This document shows positions 1 to 6,462 of a DNA stretch of 41,228 nt, in pieces. This DNA is from a virus. The stretch's first letter is position 1, and each line of letters opens with the position of its first letter. The position numbers and the translations under genes are program-made. The notes beneath the pieces are model-generated. The model saw nothing but the letters and a program-made list of their open reading frames with translations, was not told the origin of the DNA and did no database searches. Where the stretch lies: positions 1-41,228 of the IMG/VR virus record IMGVR_UViG_3300030329_004030; one strand, 5' to 3'.

Positions 1-104
1 TACGGCGGGACTCGAATGGGAGTCAATCGGCATGTTTACAAAATCATCCACCAACTTGATGCGGGTCGCTATCTTCGTGACCATTTTCGGGATAGCGATA
101 TTCC
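1..104. repeat. End overlap, left copy (pairs with 41125-41228)
   Basis: Bases 1-104 match 41125-41228 at 102 of 104 positions. From base 7 onward the match is perfect for 98 bp. The two differences, 3 versus 41127 (C/T) and 6 versus 41130 (C/G), are both third codon positions of the RNA polymerase Y-G-G motif and are silent. This indicates a circular assembly or permuted molecule opened inside the polymerase gene, not a biological direct terminal repeat at a packaging site. Confidence 0.9.
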
Positions 105-705
105 CCGTGAAATGGTGCGCCTCGGTGAATTGATTTGGGAGTCGATTGACGAAAGTCTCACTGGTGCCACAGCGGGCATGGACTTTGCCGTCGATGTGGC
201 ACGCATAGCAAACCGCCTTGGAATCCCTCTGCGCTGGGTGACCCCTACAGGGTTTCAGGTTCAAATGAACTATCAGAATTTCAAGAAAACCCGCATCACC
301 ACCCGTCTTCTCGGATCAATTTATCGGCCAACGAGTTACGTGCCCACCGAAACCTTGGACAAGCGTAGGCAGTGCCAAGCAGTGGCCCCCAACTTGATCC
401 ACTCTGCTGATGCGGCGTTCTTGCAGAAGGTGGTCGCCAATCTTGAATTTGATTTGGTGACAATCCATGACTCATTTTCGTGCTTAGCAACAAATGCTGA
501 GCGTCTGAATCAAGTGCTCCGCTCAGAGTTTTGCAAATTGTATGACTCAAATTTCTTGGTCGACTGGTATCAAGACGTTTTGCCCCGTGAGATCCTCCAG
601 GATGTCCCCCGTCCTGCTGCCCAACTCCTGGAGGATCTCACACTCCCCCAACTTGGAAACCTAGACATCGTAGATGTCATTTCTGCAAGGTATGCGTTCT
701 CATGA
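1..705 (+). CDS. T7-type single-subunit RNA polymerase, C-terminal part
   Basis: This is the C-terminal 234 residues of the phage RNA polymerase, cut by the window edge. The frame is open from base 1 (Y-G-G-T-R-M-G, matching the T7 Tyr639 A-Y-G-S region) to TGA at 703-705. Visible motifs are T-P-T-G-F, the Q-A-V-A-P-N-L-I-H-S-A-D-A helix, and the catalytic I-H-D-S-F (the Asp812 equivalent in T7). It ends in R-Y-A-F-S, close to the F-A-F-A terminus of T7 polymerase. Its 5' part is at 39439-41228. Joined through the 104-bp end overlap, the gene is 2391 bp and encodes about 796 residues, somewhat shorter than T7 (883). The enzyme would transcribe the phage middle and late genes from phage-specific promoters. 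The stop overlaps the next start as ATGA. Confidence 0.95.
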   Translation, partial: YGGTRMGVNRHVYKIIHQLDAGRYLRDHFRDSDIPREMVRLGELIWESIDESLTGATAGMDFAVDVARIANRLGIPLRWVTPTGFQVQMNYQNFKKTRITTRLLGSIYRPTSYVPTETLDKRRQCQAVAPNLIHSADAAFLQKVVANLEFDLVTIHDSFSCLATNAERLNQVLRSEFCKLYDSNFLVDWYQDVLPREILQDVPRPAAQLLEDLTLPQLGNLDIVDVISARYAFS

Positions 706-980
706 TCAACTCACAAATCACCCCAGGCCAATTGACAAGTCGCATCTTGAATGTGGCTCCACCGAAAGTGCATGAGGCGTCAAATATTTTGATGAACGCA
801 GGCCAGCACCTCCCACCCGATTCACTCCTGTCTGGCGCAGGTGCGGTCTTCTTGATCATGTGTCGCACCTTTGGTGTTTCCCCTCAAAAAGTCCTTGAAG
901 TCTCTGAGCGAGCCTCTCGAGATATTAAGAGTCGAGATCTGGAAGCTATCGAAGACTACCTGCGGAACGAGGTTATGTGA
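702..980 (+). CDS. Hypothetical protein, 92 aa
   Basis: I do not recognise this protein. The ATG at 702 overlaps the RNA polymerase stop (ATGA), which indicates translational coupling. The sequence is predicted mostly helical, with a hydrophobic central helix (G-A-G-A-V-F-L-I-M) and an acidic C-terminal part (R-D-L-E-A-I-E-D-Y-L). There is no signal peptide and no metal motif. Lying directly after the polymerase and before the SSB, it belongs to the early/middle operon. It ends in an ATG-TGA overlap with the next gene, so 702-1806 is a string of tightly coupled genes. Confidence 0.75.
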   Translation: MINSQITPGQLTSRILNVAPPKVHEASNILMNAGQHLPPDSLLSGAGAVFLIMCRTFGVSPQKVLEVSERASRDIKSRDLEAIEDYLRNEVM

Positions 981-1234
981 TGCTCGATCTGCTCACCGAA
1001 GCGCATGAACAATTCAAGCGCATCGGACACAAGCTGACCCTCGATTTGGAGATAAAATTAATTTTGGAAGGCATCGACGCAGACCTACTGGTGAAGCGAT
1101 TCGACGAAGGGATGACCCCCGCCGCGATTGCGGAAAGTCACGCGAGAGAAATGAAAGTTTTCATTGAACAGAAGGGAGAAGAGCTATGCGAGTCACAAGT
1201 CCGAAAGGTGAGGCAGTCTGGCCGAGCATCATAA
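980..1234 (+). CDS. Hypothetical protein, 84 aa
   Basis: Small charged helical protein with no recognised family. The start is either GTG 977 or ATG 980; I prefer ATG 980, which overlaps the upstream stop as TGATG. It contains a stretch like D-E-G-M-T-P-A-A-I-A-E-S-H-A that could form a helix-turn-helix, but this is weak. The 3' end overlaps the SSB gene by 49 bp in another frame, a long overlap even for this compact operon. The gene may therefore end in a poorly constrained tail (R-K-V-R-Q-S-G-R-A-S). Confidence 0.65.
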   Translation: MLDLLTEAHEQFKRIGHKLTLDLEIKLILEGIDADLLVKRFDEGMTPAAIAESHAREMKVFIEQKGEELCESQVRKVRQSGRAS

Positions 1235-1806
1235 CACCAACGCAATTCCGAGATGGGCCACTCCAATACGAGTGCAAGTTGCGTTTGTCGCTCGATGAGG
1301 CCAGCACGATCAACTTCATCGATGACCTGGAAGCGGAACTTGAAAATGGTGTGGAGCAACTGAATGAGTGGAGAAGTCGTCGAGGCGAAAAGACGCTTAC
1401 GTCAAAGCAATTGACGAAGCGGGCTCCGTTGCCGTGGGCTGAAGAATTGGATGATGACGCGAAGCCGACGGGTAATATGCTGATCAAAACGAAGCTCAAA
1501 GCTGAGCGGAAGCTCAAGGGGAACGTGGTCAGTCAGCGCCCAATGGTTTTTGACGGGGAAGGCAATCCGTTTCCCGTCGACACCCCTGTGTGGTCTGGAT
1601 CGGTGGTCAGTCTTGCCGTTGACCCCTTCCCATACTACGTGCCCTCGATTGGCTATGGGGTCACCCTGCAACTCCGGGGAGTCCAAGTGCATAAAGTTGT
1701 GAATGGTGAGAATCAAGATTCGCCTGAAGCTTTTGGCTTTGTGGTGGCTGAGAGTGAAATTCGGGAGGTGTCTGAGAATGAGGTACTCGCGGCGGAAGAA
1801 TTTTAA
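1186..1806 (+). CDS. Single-stranded DNA-binding protein, T7 gp2.5-like
   Basis: 206 residues, a little shorter than T7 gp2.5 (232). It looks like a single OB-fold protein with several aromatic/basic beta strands (V-W-S-G-S-V-V-S-L-A, Y-G-V-T-L-Q-L-R-G-V-Q). The acidic C-terminus ends in Phe (L-A-A-E-E-F), as in gp2.5, where the acidic tail and terminal Phe contact the polymerase and helicase. It sits immediately before endonuclease I, the T7 order (2.5 then 3). It would coat single-stranded DNA during replication and recombination. The ATG at 1186 follows a GGGAGAAG ribosome site. Assignment rests on tail, size and gene order, since gp2.5 proteins diverge strongly. Confidence 0.85.
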   Translation: MRVTSPKGEAVWPSIITPTQFRDGPLQYECKLRLSLDEASTINFIDDLEAELENGVEQLNEWRSRRGEKTLTSKQLTKRAPLPWAEELDDDAKPTGNMLIKTKLKAERKLKGNVVSQRPMVFDGEGNPFPVDTPVWSGSVVSLAVDPFPYYVPSIGYGVTLQLRGVQVHKVVNGENQDSPEAFGFVVAESEIREVSENEVLAAEEF

Positions 1807-2221
1807 GTACTCAATCCCAGGTGAGGTCAGCGCACCGGGGGGTGATGTAATCAAAGTGCGCTCTCAATTTGAGTGTCATCTACTCCATGATCTGAACAAA
1901 CGCCAAGTGGGCTGGGAATACGAGACGGTCAAGTTGGCGTACACGATCACACACACCTACACGCCAGACATCGTCTTGAGAGGCCCTAACAAGACAATTC
2001 TAGTGGAAGCGAAGGGGCGCTTCATGCCGGGGGACAGGTCGAAGCTCATCGCAGTCAAAGAGCAGTGTGATGTGGATCTTCGATTGGTCTTCTCAAAGGG
2101 TGAAGCGAAATTATCAAAGCGATCAAAGACCACCTATTTCGCATGGGGAAAGCGAAATGGATTTGAAGTGGCCGAGGGGAGAATACCAGAATCATGGGTG
2201 AACGAACTAAGACGCACATAA
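1778..2221 (+). CDS. Endonuclease I / Holliday junction resolvase, T7 gp3-like
   Basis: 147 residues, the same size as T7 endonuclease I (149). The PD-(D/E)XK catalytic set is visible and correctly spaced: E32 (Q-F-E), E47 (G-W-E-Y), D64 (H-T-Y-T-P-D) and E77-x-K79 (V-E-A-K-G). The C-terminal part (L-R-L-V-F-S-K-G-E-A-K-L) also follows T7. It resolves branched DNA before packaging and helps degrade host DNA. The ATG at 1778, preceded by GGGAGG, gives the T7-like length. It overlaps the SSB stop by 29 bp. All active-site residues are present. Confidence 0.95.
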   Translation: MRYSRRKNFKYSIPGEVSAPGGDVIKVRSQFECHLLHDLNKRQVGWEYETVKLAYTITHTYTPDIVLRGPNKTILVEAKGRFMPGDRSKLIAVKEQCDVDLRLVFSKGEAKLSKRSKTTYFAWGKRNGFEVAEGRIPESWVNELRRT

Positions 2222-2234
2222 CAGGGAGAGTGTA

Positions 2235-2429
2235 ATGAGTCAGACAGAAGCGATTGAGCGCCACCTGAAATCTGAAGGGTCGATATCACCTATCGAAGCG
2301 ATCCATGTCTACGGTTGTTACCGATTGGCTGCGCGCATCAAAGACCTGCGAGACAAAGGCATAAAGATCAAGACCACTTTGAACCGTGATCTTCAAGGGC
2401 ACCGATACGCGAGGTACGTGCTGGCATGA
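2235..2429 (+). CDS. Small winged-helix DNA-binding protein
   Basis: 64 residues resembling the small phage helix-turn-helix proteins annotated near replication genes: a helix with S-I-S-P-I-E-A, then Y-R-L-A-A-R-I-K-D-L-R-D-K-G as recognition helix, then a wing (I-K-T-T-L-N-R) and C-terminal R-Y-V-L-A. The ATG at 2235 follows AGGGAG. The role is probably DNA binding, with unknown target. Its 3' end overlaps the start of the exported protein (ATGA at 2426). Confidence 0.75.
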   Translation: MSQTEAIERHLKSEGSISPIEAIHVYGCYRLAARIKDLRDKGIKIKTTLNRDLQGHRYARYVLA

Positions 2430-2803
2430 AAATTATACTTGGAGTGGTGATTATCTTTTGCTTTTGGTCGAGAGCCAGTTGGGGTGAAACAATGTGTTGG
2501 CCCGAGGATGCCAATCCAGGGTTCTGGATGACGATTTCGGGCATTCCTGTCTTTGCTCACCCGTCTTGGGATTCACCACCCCTCAACAATTTTGGGGCCA
2601 ACAAATGTGCGGATGTAGACATCCCACATCCAGTGTGTTTGTCCCAGTTGTCACCCTGGGTGATTGAGATGCAGTCACGACTTTACCGTGATGTTTGTCG
2701 CTTCGACATGGATGGTGATGGCGTCATTGGTCTTGATGACTTAGGTGCGACTTTGAATGCGTTCAATGAGACTTTAGGGCAATCGTGTGAGCCAATTCGT
2801 TAA
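2426..2803 (+). CDS. Exported protein with dockerin/EF-hand-like calcium loop
   Basis: 125 residues. The N-terminus is a signal peptide (M-K-I-I-L-G-V-V-I-I-F-C-F-W, then about residue 20 A-S-W-G-E), so the mature protein should leave the cytoplasm. The mature part has about five cysteines, compatible with disulfides. Near the C-terminus is a perfect EF-hand/dockerin calcium loop (D-M-D-G-D-G-V-I-G-L-D-D) followed by an amphipathic helix (L-G-A-T-L-N-A-F-N). Only one loop is seen; classical type I dockerins have two. An exported calcium-binding protein between a DNA-binding protein and the primase-helicase is out of place for a replication operon. It overlaps the primase start by 17 bp. Function is unknown; binding to a surface or cohesin-like partner is speculation. 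Confidence 0.8.
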   Translation: MKIILGVVIIFCFWSRASWGETMCWPEDANPGFWMTISGIPVFAHPSWDSPPLNNFGANKCADVDIPHPVCLSQLSPWVIEMQSRLYRDVCRFDMDGDGVIGLDDLGATLNAFNETLGQSCEPIR

Positions 2804-4331
2804 GCACGAGGCTTGTGAGAAGTGCGGGAGCAGTGATGCAAAATCAGTGTACGATGATGGGCACACCTTTTGTTTTGCTTGTGAAAGTTATGGGGGCAAG
2901 AGTGTGGAGAGTGATCCGGGTGGAGAGTTCCAAGCTTTGCGTAGCCGCAGAATCGGTGTGGATGTCTGTCGCAAGTTTGATTACCGGCTTGGTGTGGTTG
3001 ATGGCAAGCCCGCGCAGCTAGCTGTATACCACTCCCCGAAAGATGGTACACCCGTTGCGACGAAGGTCCGATTCGCAAACAAAAACTTCAAGTGGATCGG
3101 CCAGCCCAAGCAGGCTGGTCTCTATGGGCAACACCTCTGGAATGGAGGTCGCCGCTTGGTGATCACCGAAGGTGAATTGGATTGTCTCTCCATCGCTGAG
3201 TCTCAATCGGGAGGAAGTTGGCCGGTTGTGTCGTTACCCAATGGCGCGCAAGGTGGTCGGCGCGACTGTCAGAAGCAACTGGAGTGGCTTGAAAAATTTG
3301 ACACTATCGTGCTGTGCCTGGATCAAGATGAGCCTGGGCGTAAAGCCGCTCTGGAGATTGCCGACATACTGACTCCTGGCAAGGCTGTTGTTGCGGAACT
3401 TCCGATGAAGGACGCGAATGAAGTCCTTACGAAAGGTAACGCTGGCGACATCACCCGAGCGATCTTCTCAGCCCGAGAGCTTCGACCAGATGGCATCATC
3501 GAAGCAAGTGAGTTGTGGTCACAAGTTGAGAAAGATGACCGGCAATCAGATGCTCAATTCCCATGGCAATTTCTGAATAACATTTTGTATGGATTGCGAA
3601 CCAGCGAGATCGTCACCATCACAGCCGGGGCGGGGCTTGGAAAATCAGCTTTGGTCAGGGAGATTGTGTACCACCTCCTCCAGTCCGGCCATAAGGTGGG
3701 CGCTTGCTTCCTGGAGGAGACACCCAAGCGGACACTTCTGGGTCTTATGGGAATCCACATCGACCTTCCACTCCACCTTCCAGATGGTCGAGCGAAGGTG
3801 GGCGATACAGATTTGTTGAATGCGTTTGAGGCATTTGGGGGGGACAAACTTTACCTCTATGACCACTTTGGGAGCACTGACCCTGAGCACCTTTATCGAA
3901 AAATAAAGTACATGGCGAAAGGCTGCGGATGCAGGGTCATTGTGCTGGATCACATCTCGATGGTGCTTTCGGGCCTGGGGAACGAACATGGTGATGAACG
4001 TCGATTGCTCGACAACATAATGACCGAGCTTCGGGTGCTCGCTCAACAACTGGATGTGATCATGTTGGTTGTTTCGCATCTTCGGCGACCTCAAGGGACT
4101 GGGTTTGAATCGGGTGCCCAGACCAGTCTCGCCGATCTCCGAGGAAGTTCATCCATTGCTGGGCTCAGTGACCAAGTCATTTCATTGGAGAGAAACCAAC
4201 AAGACGAAGAGACTAAACATGTGACCACTGTCCGAGTTTTAAAGAATAGATTTTCGGGGGAGACGGGGGTGGCTGGCACCCTCCTCTATAACAGGGAGAC
4301 GGGGAGACTGGAAGAGGATGTACCGTTTTAA
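2787..4331 (+). CDS. DNA primase-helicase, T7 gp4-like
   Basis: 514 residues, close to T7 gp4 (566). The N-terminal zinc-binding domain (C-E-K-C-G-S-S-D at residues 9-16, then C-F-A-C) recognises primer sites. The Toprim primase domain follows (V-I-T-E-G-E-L-D, then L-C-L-D-Q-D-E-P-G). The RecA-like helicase domain starts about residue 240, with Walker A (A-G-A-G-L-G-K-S-A) and Walker B-like (C-R-V-I-V-L-D-H-I). The GTG start at 2787 includes the whole zinc domain. It unwinds DNA and synthesises RNA primers at the fork. All key motifs are intact. Confidence 0.96.
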   Translation: MSQFVKHEACEKCGSSDAKSVYDDGHTFCFACESYGGKSVESDPGGEFQALRSRRIGVDVCRKFDYRLGVVDGKPAQLAVYHSPKDGTPVATKVRFANKNFKWIGQPKQAGLYGQHLWNGGRRLVITEGELDCLSIAESQSGGSWPVVSLPNGAQGGRRDCQKQLEWLEKFDTIVLCLDQDEPGRKAALEIADILTPGKAVVAELPMKDANEVLTKGNAGDITRAIFSARELRPDGIIEASELWSQVEKDDRQSDAQFPWQFLNNILYGLRTSEIVTITAGAGLGKSALVREIVYHLLQSGHKVGACFLEETPKRTLLGLMGIHIDLPLHLPDGRAKVGDTDLLNAFEAFGGDKLYLYDHFGSTDPEHLYRKIKYMAKGCGCRVIVLDHISMVLSGLGNEHGDERRLLDNIMTELRVLAQQLDVIMLVVSHLRRPQGTGFESGAQTSLADLRGSSSIAGLSDQVISLERNQQDEETKHVTTVRVLKNRFSGETGVAGTLLYNRETGRLEEDVPF

Positions 4332-4345
4332 AAAGGGAGGGAACA

Positions 4346-4528
4346 ATGGGTGACAAATCAAAGTGTGCGAAAAAGAAACGTGTAGTGGCAGCACCTATGC
4401 TTAAAGAGGTAGCTGTGAATTTTGCGGCTGTGTGTGCCTTTGAAAATGAGAGTGTTGCTTCGATGATTCGGAAATTGATTCATGAGTTCATGGAAGAAAG
4501 GGAGAAAGATGGGCCAAACTGGCATTAA
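4346..4528 (+). CDS. Small basic protein, possible ribbon-helix-helix
   Basis: 60 residues. A lysine-rich N-terminus (K-C-A-K-K-K-R-V-V-A-A) is followed by a segment V-A-V-N-F-A-A-V-C-A-F-E-N-E-S-V-A-S that could be strand plus two helices, then a charged helix (I-R-K-L-I-H-E-F-M-E-E-R). This looks like an Arc/MetJ-type ribbon-helix-helix protein, but the match is by pattern only. The ATG at 4346 follows a strong AAAGGGAGG site. It lies between the primase-helicase and polymerase genes. Confidence 0.65.
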   Translation: MGDKSKCAKKKRVVAAPMLKEVAVNFAAVCAFENESVASMIRKLIHEFMEEREKDGPNWH

Positions 4529-4664
4529 GCCTGATCTAACACCTGTGTGTCATCAGTGCCGAAAGCGCTACGCTGAGATCACCCTACCTGACGGGGTGGT
4601 GATCCAATTCTGTCAGACTTGCACACCTCAAGAGATCGTTGATTTGACTGATGCTGGTCTTTGA
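4509..4664 (+). CDS. Small zinc-finger-like protein, 51 aa
   Basis: Contains two cysteine pairs, C-H-Q-C and C-Q-T-C, separated by a short beta-rich segment (Y-A-E-I-T-L-P-D-G-V-V-I-Q-F), the usual form of a single zinc ribbon. I chose ATG 4509 because it follows AAAGGGAGAAAG; an upstream in-frame ATG at 4482 has no such site. It overlaps the previous gene by 20 bp and the polymerase start by 14 bp. Function is unknown; a replication-associated nucleic-acid-binding role is inferred from position. Confidence 0.7.
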   Translation: MGQTGIKPDLTPVCHQCRKRYAEITLPDGVVIQFCQTCTPQEIVDLTDAGL

Positions 4665-6462
4665 CATTGAGACAAATGGTCTGTTACCCAAAGTCGATAC
4701 CATTCACTGCATCGTAGCTCTCGACACTGAGACGAAACATATGCAGACATTCCGGCCGCATGAGATCGAGGCGGGCCTGGAGGTGCTGAAGGGTGCTGAT
4801 ACGCTCATCGGCCACAACATTTGTGGTTATGATCTTCCGGTCATCCAACACATCACTGGGGTAGACCTTCGGCACATACCTTGCCTCGATACCCTCGCGA
4901 TCTCGCGCGCACTCTTCATCGCCACTCTGCGCGATGCGGACACCAAACGTCTCAAGCAAGGGTTTCCCAAGCGGCTTTTGGGGGCGCACTCATTGGAATC
5001 GTGGGGGTATCGACTCGGGTGCAAGAAGGGGGAATTCGGGAAAGACACTGACTGGTCAACTTTCAGCGAAGAGATGCTCTCGTATTGTAAACGGGATGTC
5101 ATTCTCAATCATCGACTCTGGGAATTCTTGTTTAAGTTTGAGCGAGTTCCAGGAACTCCGGCCATGCCTCTGTTGACGATGAAAGTAGAGTCCCGAATCC
5201 ATGGGATTATGGGTGAACAAGAGCGGGCGGGGATTGAGTTTGATGTCCAGGGAGCCGAGGAGATCTACTCGAAACTGATCGATGAAAAGGTCAAACTTGT
5301 CGATCAATTGAGGGAAGCCTTCCCCCCCATTTGGGTCAACCGTGGACAGTTTGTTCCCAAGCGAGACAATCGAAAAATGGGCTACAAGGAAGGGTGCCCC
5401 CTTACCAAAATCGAATTGGTCGAATTCAACCCCGGTAGTGATATTCAGGTCGCTAATCGACTCAAAAAAATGGGATGGGAACCGGAAGAGTTTACGCCCA
5501 ACGGTCAACCCAAAGTAGATGAGACAAGTCTTGTGGGACTTGACCTTCCTCATGTGCCGAAACTTCTGCAATACAAACTCATCGAGAAGCGTATTGGTCA
5601 AATTGCCGAGGGGAACGTGAGTTGGCTCAAGCTGGAGAAGCAGGGGCGGCTCCATGGCAAGGTCTGGGCGACAGGGACAAGAACCTCCAGGATGTCTGCG
5701 AGCAGACCCAATCTTCAACAAGTGCCTAGGGTTGGGTCTTACTTGGGCGCTGAGTGTCGCGGGTTGTTTGGGCCGAAGGAAGGGTACCTCATGGGCGTGG
5801 ATGCCCGTGCGTTGGAATTACGGATATTATCGAATCGGCTTGCACCCTTTGATGACGGGGCTTTTAGTCGCGAAGTGGTCGAGGGCGATGTGCATGAGAT
5901 GATGAGGAAAGCCACAGGATTGTATTCTCGAGATAACCAGAAGACATTCACATATGCGACAATCTTTGGCGCAGGGATGGTCCGATTGGGAAAAATTGTG
6001 GCTAAAGATTTACGTCAGAGTAATCATCCAGTCACTTCATCTGAAGCGTACCTTGGGAAGCAAGCCCACTCTCGCTTACTCACACGCCTCAAAGGGATGG
6101 GTCCACTGCTGGAGCAGTGCAAGCGTGCTCACAAGCAAGGCTTTATCCAGTTGGTGGATGGGCGATTCGTTCAGAGCTTGACCGAAAGATCCGCCCTGAA
6201 TACTGCGATTCAAGGGGATGGTGCAGCGATCATGAAACGCGCTCAGTTTCTGCTCGACATCTACCTCAATGACATTGACGGTTGGCAATGGGGGCTCACC
6301 GTGCATGACGAATGGCAAATCGTTGCAGACACGGAGGACATAGCACACCGGATTGGAAAACTAGCAGTACAAGCGATTCAAGATACAAAACATCATCTTA
6401 ACTTATTTACCCCCCTCGACGCTGAGTATAAGGTGGGGCGCACTTGGAAGGATACGCACTGA
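4651..6462 (+). CDS. Family A DNA polymerase with 3'-5' exonuclease, T7 gp5-like
   Basis: 603 residues against 704 in T7. The N-terminal exonuclease has D5/E7 (F-D-I-E-T-N-G), G-H-N-I-C-G-Y-D and Y-C-K-R-D-V. The polymerase domain has motif A (G-V-D-A-R-A-L-E-L-R), motif B (R427, K431, Y435) and motif C (V-H-D-E-W). Tyr435 is at the position of E. coli Pol I residue 762; Phe439 replaces the usual Tyr766. The thumb goes almost directly from E-G-C-P-L-T-K to E-F-N-P-G-S-D, where T7 carries its roughly 76-residue thioredoxin-binding loop, so that loop is missing. This is the replicative polymerase, partnered with the gp4-like helicase. Start ATG 4651 overlaps the upstream gene by 14 bp. Confidence 0.96.
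   Translation: MLVFDIETNGLLPKVDTIHCIVALDTETKHMQTFRPHEIEAGLEVLKGADTLIGHNICGYDLPVIQHITGVDLRHIPCLDTLAISRALFIATLRDADTKRLKQGFPKRLLGAHSLESWGYRLGCKKGEFGKDTDWSTFSEEMLSYCKRDVILNHRLWEFLFKFERVPGTPAMPLLTMKVESRIHGIMGEQERAGIEFDVQGAEEIYSKLIDEKVKLVDQLREAFPPIWVNRGQFVPKRDNRKMGYKEGCPLTKIELVEFNPGSDIQVANRLKKMGWEPEEFTPNGQPKVDETSLVGLDLPHVPKLLQYKLIEKRIGQIAEGNVSWLKLEKQGRLHGKVWATGTRTSRMSASRPNLQQVPRVGSYLGAECRGLFGPKEGYLMGVDARALELRILSNRLAPFDDGAFSREVVEGDVHEMMRKATGLYSRDNQKTFTYATIFGAGMVRLGKIVAKDLRQSNHPVTSSEAYLGKQAHSRLLTRLKGMGPLLEQCKRAHKQGFIQLVDGRFVQSLTERSALNTAIQGDGAAIMKRAQFLLDIYLNDIDGWQWGLTVHDEWQIVADTEDIAHRIGKLAVQAIQDTKHHLNLFTPLDAEYKVGRTWKDTH

Noticed and set aside
1-104. Biological direct terminal repeat of a T7-like genome
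   Set aside because: It falls inside the RNA polymerase coding sequence and the copies differ; T7-type terminal repeats lie in intergenic DNA.
1402-1854. 150-codon antisense frame over the SSB and endonuclease genes
   Set aside because: Both plus-strand genes are supported by motifs and ribosome sites; the antisense frame has neither.
2203-2234. Possible third phage promoter (CGCACATAACAGGGAGAG)
   Set aside because: The resemblance to a T7-type core is interrupted, and the AGGGAG is simply the ribosome site of the gene at 2235.
5056-5721. 221-codon antisense frame in the DNA polymerase gene
   Set aside because: The polymerase frame carries the family motifs across this interval; the antisense frame has no recognisable features.
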